NCBI GenBank assembly: GCA_007570785.1
Contig: ML660774.1
Location: forward strand, 8,881,969 to 8,945,968
Length of the DNA stretch: 64,000 nt
Source of the DNA: Antilocapra americana
Lineage: Eukaryota; Chordata; Mammalia; Artiodactyla; Antilocapridae
Direction of reading: 5' to 3'
Part shown: one piece after another, positions 12,048 to 23,341 of the stretch
How the letters are laid out: every line of letters begins with the position of its first letter
Position numbering within the stretch: the stretch's first letter is position 1
Notes under the pieces: model-generated
What the model was told of the DNA's origin: nothing
Seen by the model: the letters and a program-made list of their open reading frames with translations, nothing else
Databases searched by the model: none
Program-made: the position numbers and the translations under genes

Positions 12048-12351
12048 TTTTATTTATTTATTTTGGCTGTCCAGGTCTTGGTTGCTGCACAGGCTTTTCT
12101 CTAATTGCAGCGAGCAGGGGCTCCTCTCGAGGTGCTGTGCGCAGACTCTCACTGCAGTGGCTTCCCTTGTTGCAGAGCATGGGCTTGGGGTGTGCGGGCT
12201 CCAGTGGTTGTAGCTTATGGGCTCAGTGCTTGTAACTGTCAGGCTGTAGAGCACAGACGCAGTGGCTGTGCGGCCTGGGCTTAGTTGCTCTGGGCCTGTG
12301 TCTTTTCAACTGGCAGGCAGATTCTTTGCCACTGAGCCACCAGGGGAACCC
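12048..12351 (-). mobile_element. CHR-1-type tRNA SINE, full length
   Basis: Minus strand: tRNA-Glu-like head GGTTCCCCTGGTGGCTCAG, then the GAGCAACTAAGCCC, GAAGCCACTGCAGTGAGA and AGAGAAAAGCCTGTG blocks of the long CHR body, ending in an (AAAT)n tail. The flanks AACAAGTGCTCTTTA (12033-12047) and AACAAGTGCTCTCTA (12352-12366) are a 15-bp target duplication with one mismatch. The B-box region is deleted between GCCTGCCAG and CCCAGAGC. Confidence 0.92.
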
Positions 12352-12366
12352 AACAAGTGCTCTCTA

Positions 12367-13157
12367 GGTAATCCAGATTTTCAGGCTTGATTATGAACCC
12401 TTCTAGAGCATTTCTAGGGCAACTAAAATTTAAACAGGGAGATTTGTAGGCCAGTATGTCAATAAAGTCTAGCTGGACATGTCAAGGAAAAAAAAAAAAC
12501 ATTTTTTGAGATTTTAAAGGTTAAAACATGGCTTATGATGCTCTAGTTGTAATTGAAAAGAATTTCCTAAAGATTATGAATTCACTTAGCAGTGCACACG
12601 AATCTTAATTACATAATTACTTGAAGCAACCACTCTAATCCATCTTGTTCGTTTTATACTGTGTAAAGGAAACAAACTAATTATGGCTTTTCATTCAAGA
12701 AAAGTACAAACTGGTGCCACATTTACTGGGTTCATTCAGTCTAGTCCACTCTGCTGCTTAGACAGGCAGGAAGCAGAGGAGGGAGAGGGTAGTCATTATG
12801 CTGCTTGCTGTAACAGTGTTCTTAAAATTGAACCAACCCTCATGGAATGTGGAAGGCATGATGATCTTCTACATTAGAAACTGCCAGCAAGCGACGTGTT
12901 GATCAGGGAGCCACAGTCAAGGAGAATAGCTTGAAATGGGCCAATTTTAACTGGGTGAACGTGTATGTGCAGTGACAGAATGAAGGAACTGTCAGCGCAA
13001 GGTACAGGCCAGCCTGATGACAAGTGAGTCATTACTGTGTTAGCATTCAGGTGTATGGCCCCGTATACAAACAAGGAGCGTAATGCAGAGGAAATATCTG
13101 AACATCTGCTTATGCTGGTTCACTCCGAAGAAGGGCAACTTTGCCTCTCCAGAGACT
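12367..13157. other. No gene or recognisable repeat
   Basis: Unique-looking, with an A run at about 12489-12500. No domain-bearing frame. Confidence 0.35.
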
Positions 13158-13193
13158 TTCAATTCTTTATTGTAATTCAATTCTTTATTGTGA
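13158..13193. repeat. 18-bp tandem duplication
   Basis: TTCAATTCTTTATTGTAA (13158-13175) is followed directly by TTCAATTCTTTATTGTGA (13176-13193), one mismatch apart. This is probably a replication-slippage product. Confidence 0.85.
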
Positions 13194-13879
13194 TGACCTG
13201 GTGTATGGTTCCTGAAACATATGCTTGGAAAGGACAGACAAATTGGGAGCAAAGGAGCCCAAGGCAACTATTAAGAGTGTGAAGGTTTTAGAGCCTTGGA
13301 ACCATGGACAGAGTCACAGATAACAGCATGGAGCCCAGGTGGCCCAAAAGGTTCACTCCGTCTGAAATCCACCAGATGTGGTCTTGGAACAAGTTCATGC
13401 CGGACCACTGCCTATGTGAGACACCGATGTAGGCAAAGACGACCTTGAGGTTATCAGGAAAGGTAGGGCTCAGTTTGTGCCCGTAAGTGAGAGGTGAGCA
13501 CAAAAAGCTTGGAAGTGGGGTCACTGCCTGTTCCACACTCATGTGCTCAGCTTCTATGTGAGGTATAGGTGTGGTGATGGCATTTTACAGACCTGACAAG
13601 TTTATAGTAAAACTACTGGGATTACTTCAATCATTTGATTAAATATTATAGGGTGGTGTGTATCAAATTTTGTTTCTAGTTAGCAATACCATAGTTTTAA
13701 ACTACTATTTAATATAGATTAGATTATAAAATCTGAAGTGGGCCATCATTTGAGGGCATATATGTTGTTTATTTTACTCAATTACATATTTTATCTAAAA
13801 TAAAGGTGGCCTTCTGGATCAAACACAATTAATTTCCATTACTTCTTACACATGTCATAAAAGGAAACCAGTGCCCAGC
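13194..13879. other. No gene or recognisable repeat
   Basis: Nothing recognised. Frames on both strands at 13288-13542 have no domain match. Confidence 0.35.
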
Positions 13880-13888
13880 ATGTACTAT

Positions 13889-14119
13889 GTGTGAAAGAGT
13901 ACAGTGTGCAAGTGAGAGTTGCTTAGCTGTGTCCGACTCTTCACGACCCCATGGACTATAGCCCGCCAGGCTCTTCTGTCTATGGGATTCTCCAGGCAAG
14001 GATACTAGAGTGGCTTGTCATCCCCTTCTCCATGGGATCTTCCCAACCCAGGGACTGAACCCAGGTCTCCCACATTGCAGGCAGATTCTTTACTGTCTGA
14101 GCCACCAGGGAAGCCCCAA
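13889..14119 (-). mobile_element. Bov-tA SINE
   Basis: Minus strand: tRNA head GGGGCTTCCCTGGTGGCTCAG, intact GGTTCAGTCCC box, A unit and a 3' end near 13903. ATGTACTAT at 13880-13888 recurs at 14121-14129 as a 9-bp target duplication. Confidence 0.94.
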
Positions 14120-14640
14120 TATGTACTATATCATCTTTAAATGGTTGATTTTAGATTGATGAAGCTGTTTCTCTAATTATAAAATTCTCCCATGACTGTT
14201 TTCAACGTGTTTTCCACTCTTGGATTAAGGTAGGGATAAAATGGCCACTATTTCCTTTTGAAATTTGGTATTTTTGAATTTATACATTGCCGGTATTTCT
14301 CCTAGCATCACATGACAGTAATCAGTTAATATTACATTCAAAAATTCTCAATAAGAACATTTATCATGAAATCTATTGATCATTATTAATTGGAATTCTA
14401 TGACTTCCAATATAACCAACCCATACTGACTAAGAAAAAAGAATCTGTTTTACCTATCTGTTGAAAGATAATTTTCTGTGTGTCTTTCATTTCTACATGT
14501 CTTATGAGCAGAGGCACTGTCTGTTATGGTTCTTGTACTACGTTTTCAAGGATTTTTTTTTTAATAGCAAACAGCCTTAGAAGATAGAGATAGTGTCACT
14601 CAAACAAAAGGCATGTGTGCTTATAATACTAGTACTAAAT

Positions 14641-14711
14641 TTATTATACTATACCATACTAATATTATACTATATCATACTACATTATACTATACCATAC
14701 TATATTATACT
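14641..14711. repeat. Imperfect tandem repeat, about 20-bp unit
   Basis: Roughly three and a half copies of a unit close to TTATACTATACCATACTA, with C/T changes (ACCAT versus ATCAT). It is AT-rich and likely length-variable. No relation to the flanking SINEs is visible. Confidence 0.8.
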
Positions 14712-14816
14712 TATGTTCCTCTAGAACAAATGGTCAGGCATATTTACTGCCTGTTATAAGACCTGAATTCCTAAGCCCAGAGTTCCTCTCCTTTACCGCA
14801 ACCCTTTAATACAGGT

Positions 14817-14990
14817 GGCTTAAGGCTTCCCTGGTAGCTCAGTTGGTAAAGTCTGTTACAAGGCAGGAGACCTGGGTTTGAGCCCTGAGTTGGGAAGATC
14901 CCCTGGAGAAGGAAATGGCAGCCCACTCCAGAATTCTTGCCTGGAGAATCCCATGGACAGAGGAGCCTGGTGGGCTACAGGCCATGGGGT
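14817..14990 (+). mobile_element. Bov-tA SINE with 14-bp target duplication
   Basis: Head at 14823 (AGGCTTCCCTGGTAGCTCAG), damaged at the tRNA 3' half, A unit to GCCATGGGGT at about 14990. CCTTTAATACAGGT is repeated exactly at 14803-14816 and 15005-15018. The end lacks the CGCAAAGAGTC block, replaced by a second direct repeat, TCAAGGGTCACCT (14990-15002 and 15018-15030). Confidence 0.9.
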
Positions 14991-15299
14991 CAAGGGTCAC
15001 CTCTCCTTTAATACAGGTTCAAGGGTCACCTGACCCTCTTTGGAAGGCCCTTTTGGGAATTGGGCTTGTGGAGAAGGAAAATGCTGATATTCTGGCCACT
15101 GCTGTTTCTTGAATAACAATGTTGTTTGTCACTGTTGGACAGAATCCATGAAACTTCGATGAGCTATTTAATTTGCTTCTAGTCAGGATAAAATCTCAGA
15201 CCCTTCACTGTTCTTGACAACATCATGAAAAAGACAAAGAAGAATGGGACTTCTTTAGGACACTTTCACTCTATGCACACTTCGTGGATTTCCACCTGT

Positions 15300-15315
15300 G
15301 ATATAAACGTGTGTG
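15300..15315. repeat. Direct repeat 1 of 3 (SINE target copy)
   Basis: GATATAAACGTGTGTG. Related copies lie at 15515-15530 and 15730-15742. They separate two same-strand SINEs. Confidence 0.75.
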
Positions 15316-15514
15316 TTAGTCACTCAGGCATGTCTGACTTTTTACGACCCCATGGACTGACTGTAGCTCACTAGGCTCCTCTGTCCATGGAATTCTCCAG
15401 GCAAGAATACTGGAGTAGGTTGCCATTACCTTCTCCAGGGGATCTTCCATACCCAGGGATCCAACCCGGGTCTCCTACATTGCAGACAGATTATTTACTG
15501 TCTGAGCCACCAGG
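15316..15514 (-). mobile_element. Bov-tA SINE (first of a tandem pair)
   Basis: Minus-strand Bov-tA. Its tRNA head ends at CCTGGTGGCTCAG, cut short of the usual GGGCTTCCC. The flanks are GATATAAACGTGTGTG and GATATAAATGTGGGTG (two mismatches). Confidence 0.92.
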
Positions 15515-15530
15515 GATATAAATGTGGGTG
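15515..15530. repeat. Direct repeat 2 of 3 (SINE target copy)
   Basis: GATATAAATGTGGGTG is shared as the right flank of the first SINE and the left flank of the second. Confidence 0.75.
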
Positions 15531-15729
15531 AAAGGGAAAGTGGAAGTTGCTCAGTCATGTCTGACTCTTTGTGACCCCCTGGACTATACAGTCCATGGGA
15601 TTCTCCAGGCCAGAATACTGGTGTGTGTAGCCGTTCCCTTCGCCAGGGGATCTTCGCAACCCGGGGATCGAACTCAGGTCTCCCGCATTGCAGGTGGATT
15701 CTTTACCAGCTGAGCCACCAGGGAAGCCC
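15531..15729 (-). mobile_element. Bov-tA SINE (second of a tandem pair)
   Basis: Minus-strand Bov-tA with complete head (GGGCTTCCCTGGTGGCTCAG), a good GAGTTCGATCCCC box and A unit. The right flank ATAAATGTAGGTA (15730-15742) pairs with 15518-15530. This gives two independent insertions at the same target. Confidence 0.94.
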
Positions 15730-15742
15730 ATAAATGTAGGTA

Positions 15743-16810
15743 CAAGCATTAAATTAATATGATTTCCTAAGTTGGTCATAGTCTCCTGTGTGCGTGTGTG
15801 TTTATAAGAGAACTGGCTCCTGACAGTTGTTGCAAGGAGTCAGGAGCTTAGCTTTTAAAGACAGCTGGTTGATATCCCCCTCCACTACCCTGGCTAAGAG
15901 AAATCAGAGAATCTACCAGGTGGAAAGAATATATATCATTTTTAACTTCAGGTCTATAGAATATTGAGGGTTTTGAAATAAAATTTGACAGATCTCTGAA
16001 CTAATCTATAAAATGAATTGAAGGCAGTTTATTTAATGAACCAGGTCAGACTCTCTCAAATTCTCTTTGCCTAGAGTGAGCCTGGTGGGTGCAATATAGG
16101 CGGTATGACTTCCGAAAAGGGGGGATTAGCCCCAAACACGTGGTGGGCTCCCAGAAGCTCTGTGAAAAAGTCCTCCTGAAATAACTCTTCCATTTGCTCT
16201 CAGATGCCTGAAATTTTTTATCACTGAAAGGAAATCCTTTCATCCAATGTTTGTAGTAAAGGATTAAAATGCATCCACACGGGGAAAGGTGACTCCACTG
16301 TGGCATACATGAATAATAGATTTCCTAAAAGCAGGCTTTCTGTCTTAAACGGGTAGAAGGGCTTAACTTTATATAGAGAAGAGAGAAAAGAGGTCATAAT
16401 GATTTTATTAAGATAATTATCAGTAACCTTATCCAGGCTGGCAAGTAGATTTGATCTTGCATGCAAACTCTACTTAATTGTCAGTGGCTTCCTAGTGGAC
16501 TGCTCATGAAGAACTGGAGAGAACAGCCAGGTTTAGTAAAATTCTGTTGTCAGCTAGCCATGGTGACCAAAAGTATGGAGGAAGACCTGACACATGTTAG
16601 ATTCTTGGTATCCCTGACCTACATTTTTAGTTGTAAATGACCTTCCAAGAGAAAATCTGTCCATTTAGGATGTAATAACATTTGTCAGCCAGGAACTGAT
16701 GTTAAAAATTGATGAAAATTCATTACTTCATTTTTAAGTTCCCCTACCACAGCACACACATTGTTCTTACTTTCGAGTTTAATACTCAGGTTCTACCTAA
16801 AGCAGGTCAT
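15743..16810. other. No gene or recognisable repeat
   Basis: Contains a G run (16118-16123). Frames on the minus strand at 16046-16466 have no recognisable domain. Confidence 0.35.
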
Positions 16811-16821
16811 AGATAGCAGGT

Positions 16822-16979
16822 GAAGTGAAAGTCGCTCAGTCATGTCCAACTTTTGTGACCCTGTGGACTATACAGTCCATGGAATTCTCCAGGCCAGAAT
16901 ACTCGAGTGGGAAGCCTGTCTCTTCTCCAGTGGACCTTCCCAACACAGGAACTGAACCAGGATCTCATGCATTGCAGGT
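16822..16979 (-). mobile_element. Bov-tA SINE, head missing
   Basis: A unit plus the inner part of the tRNA segment; the outer GGCTTCCCTGGTGGCTCAG is absent. The flanks AGATAGCAGGT (16811-16821) and AGATATCAGGT (16980-16990) form an 11-bp duplication with one mismatch, so it inserted in 5'-truncated form. Confidence 0.88.
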
Positions 16980-16990
16980 AGATATCAGGT

Positions 16991-17729
16991 AATTGGTACA
17001 TTACGGTGCATCAAATAGGCCAGCAAGAATCTCTTGGTGACTGATTAAACTGCCTAGTTCTAATGCTGTTAGAAATATTTTGCCATAAGTGACAGAAATT
17101 CAACTTTAACCAGTTTAACCCAAAAGAGGAAATCAATGGCTCCCGTTACCAAGGGCTGGGTTGTGGCCTGGGAGGTTGCTAGAACTGTGGTTTTAAATAC
17201 CATCAGGATGCCCTCAGTTTATCACTGCTGCCACTTTTCATAAACAAACATCCTCTCTGACACTGGCACCAGCAAAATCAGTGACTCTGGTTTTACCATC
17301 AAACAGAAAGGGGATCTCGTTTCTTAGTCCCAACTAGAGAAAAACATAAACGGTGACAAAGGACCAAAGACTTTGGACAGTGTCGCAGTTACTACTGAGT
17401 TTATTTGGATCAAGGATGTCCCTGGATGTCCCAGAGGGCAGGAAGGTGTGTCTGTAAGACTGCATCAGTTCCCTCTGAACCACAAAGTTAAAAGAAAATA
17501 TTTCCCTGAAGGTGGAAGAGTCCTGCTCCTGCTCCCGATTCAACTCCTGACCAGTCAGAACCAGGTAAGAATCTTACTGATTCCTGGATTCCATGGACAA
17601 TTTTGATCAGACGTGTAAATCTTATCTGAAAGAGTTGTGTTTCATTTCTCTAAAACAAAAAGCATCATGCTAATTTTAAGAAAAACTTTAATAGCTTCTG
17701 TCAAATTCAGAGGAGCGTATCATTGTTTT
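16991..17729. other. No gene; possible old repeat trace
   Basis: At 17085-17290, 'ACTTTAACCAGTTTAACCCAAAAG' and 'AATCAATGGCTCCCGT' recall a common old mammalian repeat that begins with a long AAG-rich ORF-less block, but I cannot name it. Nothing else recognised. Confidence 0.3.
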
Positions 17730-18120
17730 TCAGCAAAGCCTAAAGGGTCTCTAACCACTCTTGTCTTCTACCTGTCTTCTTAGTCTTATTTTCTACCATT
17801 CTCTGTCACTTCCAAGCACCTTTCTTGTCTATCCATCCTCCCACTACTCAAGCATTTACCAAATTAACTGTGATTTTTTTCTGTATCTGTTCTTTAGCCT
17901 CTGTCAATCATGATGAGTTTTCTCAACTTAGAGAAATTTCTACTTATTTTTCAAGATCTAGCTTAAAAATCTCCTCTTCTAGGAAACCACTAACATTCCA
18001 TTTCCTCTACCACACAAGGAATTACTTATTCTCTTTTCCATCCTTCAGGAATACTTAACTTTTTATCAAGTACTGCCTTGTATCTTAATAGCTTTCCTGA
18101 TATATGATCTATATGCTGTA
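17730..18120 (+). mobile_element. L2 LINE 3' end, decayed
   Basis: 'TTTTTCAAGATCTAGCTTAAAA', 'CTCCTCTTCTAGGAAACCACT' and the following C/T-rich run follow the L2 3' UTR pattern (AAGATCCAGCTCAAATGTCACCTCCTC-like). Divergence is high, and boundaries are approximate. Confidence 0.5.
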
Positions 18121-18169
18121 ACATCACTTTAGTATATTCACAGACTTGTACAACCGCATCGTCTAGTTT

Positions 18170-18625
18170 GAGAACATTATTATCACCCCGAAACCCTAGT
18201 GCTCAGTATCAGTTACTCTGCGTCCTTCTCTCTAGCTCCACATACATCTTCCTCCCTCTAGACAACCACTCATCTGCTTTCTCTATAGATTTGTCTGTTC
18301 TGGGCATTTCATATGAACAGATATGTGATATCTTGTCACTCACTGGCTCTTTTCAGTTAGGATGTTTTTGAGGTTTATCTATGCTGTAGCATGTTATCAG
18401 TGATTCATTTTTTTCCTGATGAATAATATCCCATTGTATGAATATAACACATTAACTTATTCATTTCTTAACAGATGGACATATGGATTGTTTCCATTTT
18501 CAGCTATTATGAATAAAGTCGCCATGAATATTTGTGTACATGCTTTTGTGTAGATAGAAGTTTTCATTTCTCTTGGGTGATGCCCAAGAGTGGAATTGCT
18601 GGATAGTGGGGTAATTCTGCCTTTC
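18170..18625 (-). mobile_element. Old L1 3' end (first piece)
   Basis: Minus-strand L1 of mammalian-wide age: the UTR block 'TGGTTGTCTAGAGGGAGG', then ATATGAAATGCCCAGAACAG, and the ORF2 end encoding FMATLFIIAENGNNPYVHL (compare [12 protein letters not shown] of other L1s). It continues beyond the SINE at 18626-18741. Confidence 0.75.
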
Positions 18626-18741
18626 TTTTTTTTGGCCTCTCTGTGCAGCATGTGAGATCTTAGTTCTCAGACCGGAGATCAGACTCCTGCCCCCTGAATT
18701 GGTCATGTGGTATCTTAACCACTGGACTGCCAGAGAAGTCC
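18626..18741 (-). mobile_element. CHR-2-type tRNA SINE inserted in L1
   Basis: Minus strand: GGGACTTCTCTGGCAGTCCAG, then TCTGATCTCCGG and CTCACATGCTGCACAG, ending in an A-rich tail (T run at 18626-18633). It separates collinear L1 segments. Confidence 0.85.
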
Positions 18742-18865
18742 CTGGTGTGGTAAGTCTATGTTTCATATTTTGAGGAACTGCCAAAATCTTTTCCACTGTG
18801 GCTCTCTACCATCTTATATTTCCACCAGCAATGTATAAGGGCTATAATTTCTACACATCATGACT
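18742..18865 (-). mobile_element. Old L1 ORF2 part (second piece)
   Basis: Minus strand reads TTGCTGGTGGAAATATAAGA, GAGCCACAGTGGAAAAG and GGCAGTTCCTCAAAATATG, the classic L1 ORF2 segment just upstream of the first piece. Confidence 0.75.
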
Positions 18866-21124
18866 TGTATTTTAATTATGATTCACATATACATCTCTTC
18901 CAATAGACTGAAGACTGGGCTCTATTATGAATTGGTTTTCATTCATCTTTATATAATAAGCATTCTTTAAAATTATGTAAAAATTTGAGGGGAGAAGAAA
19001 GATTGAGTTTTTATATAAATTTAGAATTAAAAATTAATATTTTTTTGTTTTCCATCAACTAATTTTTTCTGACATTCTTAACAGGTGGGTTTTAATGGAC
19101 TTTTTTTCTTTTAAAGTAAGTCATATTCAAATGATTATGTCCTTAGTGATTTCACAAAGGGAAAGGCAAATTTATGTTCAGCAGTGGTTGTGAGCAAGAA
19201 ACAAAGGAGAATTTAGAAAATAGAGTCTAAGCTCAAAATCATTTAAACTAAAAATGAAACTATAAAATGATTTTTTCTCAAATAAAAGCTGTTAAACAGT
19301 ATACTTTTGCACAATGTACACTGAACTTACCCATGGCCTTGTCTGTTTTACAGAACAATTTCAAAATTTACATAGATGATATGAATTACACAGAAGTTCA
19401 GAGGGGTGGCTTTATAATATGTACAGTTCCATACTGCAACTTTCATCTCACATGAAGGCATGGGTGACTTAGAAACTCTTCTGTGTAGGACCAAGATATC
19501 AATCAGTGAACCACCAGCATTTATTGATCACATGCCAGAGCATCAGTGCTCTTTATAAGCATCTTTGGATTAATGACTAAAACAAAATATTAGTGCAGCG
19601 AAAAAAGAGGCTCAGAAATTGTTCTGACTACAAATTTGGATTTTAAAAATATTTCAAAATGTGTTAACATTATAATGATAGGATATTTGGCTGTACTAGA
19701 TGTATAGCTATGAATCTCCATATTGTTTCACAATAAATTATTCTAATTTGTGTCACTGATTTTCTGACTTTTAACTATTACAGGTTTAATATTTTCCCAG
19801 ACCAACAGTTATTTAAGGGCATGCTCTTGATAGTAAATCTTCAGTGTAATCATACAGATTCCAGCACAGGTATGTTAGATTTTTAGAATCAATTTTTCTT
19901 GGTGGTTTGACTTGGAAGATATTAGAGTATAGAAAGAGCATCAATTATCCTTACAAAGAAAAAAATTCTAGGTTAGCAAATCCACATTTCCCTACATATA
20001 TTAACAGTAAAATAGACCCTAATTTTGAAATTCCCTTTTATTTTTATGTAACTTTTTTATGAATACAGATATTGAAATGGATCATATAACTCTTTATCAC
20101 TGGGATTTATTAATGAAAAACAAAAATCTTTCCAGTGGCAAGACCAAGGAAAGGAATATAGTTTACAAAACACAATTTTTCATACAGTTTTTCTCTTAAT
20201 ACAATATAGAATGAGTTCAGAAGGATCTGTTCTATTCAAAATGTAAGGAAATGCCTATTCTGAACTGTAACTTAATTTTTCTAGTTTGCTACCCAAAGCA
20301 GATAGTTCTGACACTTAAAAATAGGGAGAAAAATAAAGTGTCATAGGAAAGTACTCTTCAAACATAATTTAATTAAAATCCTTTCAAATAATCACTTCCT
20401 TCAGTTATATTATGGTTTTGAATCATATAATAATTTATCACATTTTTTAACAGCAAAAAGATCAGTGAGGAAAAGTACTTTAAGACTCATGCAACTCAGA
20501 TTTTTATTTTCATGGCAAGAAAATACTGTCCATATTTTTAAGGTATTCTTTTCAATGAAAACTCATTGTGCAACAGCATTTAACACAATAAGAACATAAA
20601 TTAAAAATGAATAATTCCTGTTGATTTGTATTACATTTTTTGATAGGGGACCTGCCTATGAGGCAACTAGGTTGTGAACTTTTATTGCTACTTTAATTAA
20701 TAACTGCTATGTTTCATAGGTTTACAGTGTGGACTGAGTTAGTGTGTCTCAGTCTACAAATTGATTAAAGAGAAACAGATAATGATTCTAATTACTTAGA
20801 AATTTAACTTTGAGTCCGTTGTCACATGGAGAAGCCATTTCACTTCACTGTAATACTGTGCATTTGTCATTATTGTGGGGTTTTTTTTGCATATTCTCTA
20901 CACTTACATAAGATGGCTATTATATGTAAAATTTCAGGTAGGTTAATACAGGTCTAAAAATTCAAGTGTATAATAAGTACTGTCTGGTAAACTACAAGTA
21001 CTTCTAAGTAAAATCAGTCTTGAGCTTGGCTTGCAATTGTTCACCCGTTCCTGTGTAATCTTCTCCTTTACAACAAAAACATGAGCGTTTCATTTGTTCA
21101 CCTGTTCACCATCTGGATATTCAT
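18866..21124. other. No gene or recognisable repeat
   Basis: AT-rich unique DNA. A possible decayed MIR near 19510-19560 (CATTTATTGATCACATGCCAG) is too weak to bound. No frame longer than about 60 codons. Confidence 0.35.
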
Positions 21125-21310
21125 GCTACCTGCGGTACACCGAGCATGATTCTGGGCATTGGAAACAGCGTGGTGAATCAGAGAGGTAAGTCCCCAGCTC
21201 TCATGGTGCTTACAGGCTAATGGGAGAGACAGCCAGCCAGTTAACAAAAGAACAATAAATAAAGATCAAAGTGCTACAAAAATCAAAGAAGGTAATACGT
21301 AACAGGGAGT
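21125..21310 (+). mobile_element. Old mammalian-wide repeat fragment, class uncertain
   Basis: Begins CACCGAGCATGATTCTGGGC and continues 'ACAGCGTGGTGAATCAGAGAGG', 'CCAGCTCTCATGGTGCTTACAGG' and 'GGGAGAGACAGCCAGCCAG'. This order matches a widespread old repeat (GTGAACAAAACAGAC..CATGGAGCTTACATTCTAG). I cannot assign it to a family from memory. A related copy lies at 48.9-52.4 kb. Confidence 0.5.
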
Positions 21311-23135
21311 TTGGGGTACTTCATGAAATGGGATAGTTAAGCATGACCATTCTGAATCCTCATAATGAGAAGCAAGAAAGCAGGCGAAGATCCTAGAACG
21401 TTTCCTTCCTGGCAGAGGAAACAGCAAAGTGTGCCTGTGATCTACATCATTTGCATTCACTTAGCTAAGGTTCTTTGCATAAACATTTTACTCATGCTAA
21501 TAGAGCATAATTGTGTCTGTAATTATTAATTTTACTCAGAGGATTGTGTAATTTGGAGGAAAGACTGATTGATGATCTTTACCTTTACTTGCAAGGATAG
21601 CATACTATGTTTTACTGGTGCAAGTAGCAGTTAGGGTAGAGCTTTCCTGAATTTTCAGACTAGATCCTCCCTTGAGATTTGGGGTGCTGAGAATCATTAT
21701 ATAGAAAGCAGTATGGGAAAATGGCTTTGGGAGATGAGAGAAGAAACCAAAAGAAATGTTAGCTTCTGGTCCAAAACAACAACAAAACTGTGTCATGTTT
21801 CAGTTTCTGTTTTGTAAGGGAAATCAAGGAGTTTATTTTCTGAACTGTCATTGTTATCATGCTGAACTGTCATGTTCATTTCTGTCCTTAGAGGCATGCA
21901 GACGCATGAGTGAATTCTTTAAAAATAGGAATTTCTGAATATTGTTCCAAGGATTTTCAAATTAGCCTCTGCACTTGGTCAGAGTACAATAAACAATGTG
22001 CTTATTATAAAGCTACCTTTTATAAAGCTTCACACACATTATGTGTACTATATACATACATAATACATAGGCATAGACATATGTATATCAGAATTACTGA
22101 AATCATTTAACACCACTGATTAAAACAGAAAAACAAAATTAAAATGATACACCCCAAAGAAGTCAAACCCATCAGATGTCTGATTAGCTGTACCCAGACG
22201 CTTGTACTCAAAACAAGCAATCACACACAACCAGTCTCCTCTCTGAAAAAGGAAAGGCTGGTGAGATCAAAGAGCTTGGCTGAGCTCACATGAAATCATA
22301 GTGGTTGGTGTGAGAACAGAACCTAAGACTTTGGGCAGTCAATTTGGTTCAGAGCTCCCTCTCAGGGAAAATGACAGGCCAGCTTGGAAGGCAACTGCAC
22401 AGACAATCAATGGCCTTATTCTTTCTCTGCTTTCCTGATTTGATGATCTTTTTTCTTGCCATAGTAGTTAAGTAGGATATTTTGGCAGGCACTTAAAAAG
22501 AGGGGTGCCAGTTAAAAATGCAGGAGTCAGTGGGTGATTCTGCTGCAGGACTGAGGCAGAAGTGAGTATTGATCATGTTTAGAGGCAGAAAGGGCCGTGG
22601 CTTCAGGAGGGTCCAGTGTTGCGGATCTGCTGATAACCCTGACCTTCTTGTTTCTCTGTTGGAAAATAATTACAGGGCTGAATTGCCTTTAACCATGATC
22701 AAAGGGGGAAAAAAGATTGTGTTTGAAGCACTGCACTTTTTTTGCTTTATTTAAAAAATTTTCCTTATCAGTACAGCTTTTTTTTTTTTTTTGAACATCA
22801 TGGTTGTGAAAATTTTTCCATAATGTCGCTACTCTGTATGTTTTCTTATCTTGAAAAATAGTAATGAATAATGACCTTTTTTTCCCAGTTACTTATCACC
22901 CTGTTACAACCAATTATACCTAATCACAAACCACTCTTTTTAATACATAATATTTTTGAATAGTGTCAGTCTTAAGTTGGATATTTGTTCTATAGCTACA
23001 GCTGTAGGGACTGTTTTTTCATATTCTCTGAAACATTTTTCACACGTCAAATAAGACTAGCCAACATCATTGTCCTACCAACTCTTCCTCATTCCTGACA
23101 AAATTCGTTTGTCAGCCTCCTGAACTTCACTCTCT
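21311..23135. other. No gene or recognisable repeat
   Basis: Includes the segment 22140-22450, somewhat GC-richer and free of obvious repeats, and a T run at 22780-22792. No convincing coding frame. Confidence 0.35.
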
Positions 23136-23341
23136 CTGTGTGCACGCACTCAATCATGTCCGACTCTTTGCGATCCCGTGGACTGTAGCCCGCCAGGCTC
23201 CTGTATGAGGCTTCTCCAGGCGAGAATCCTGGAGTGGGTAGCCATGTCCTCCTCCAGGGGATCTTCCCAACCCAGGGATCAAACTCAGGTCTCCGGCATT
23301 GCGGGTGGATTCTTGACTGTCTGAGCCACCAGGGAAGCCCT
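23136..23341 (-). mobile_element. Bov-tA SINE
   Basis: Complete minus-strand copy: head GGGCTTCCCTGGTGGCTCAG, GAGTTTGATCCC box, A unit, and a CpG-rich, little-decayed body (GCGGGTGG, GCGATCCCG), which suggests a younger insertion than most here. Confidence 0.95.
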
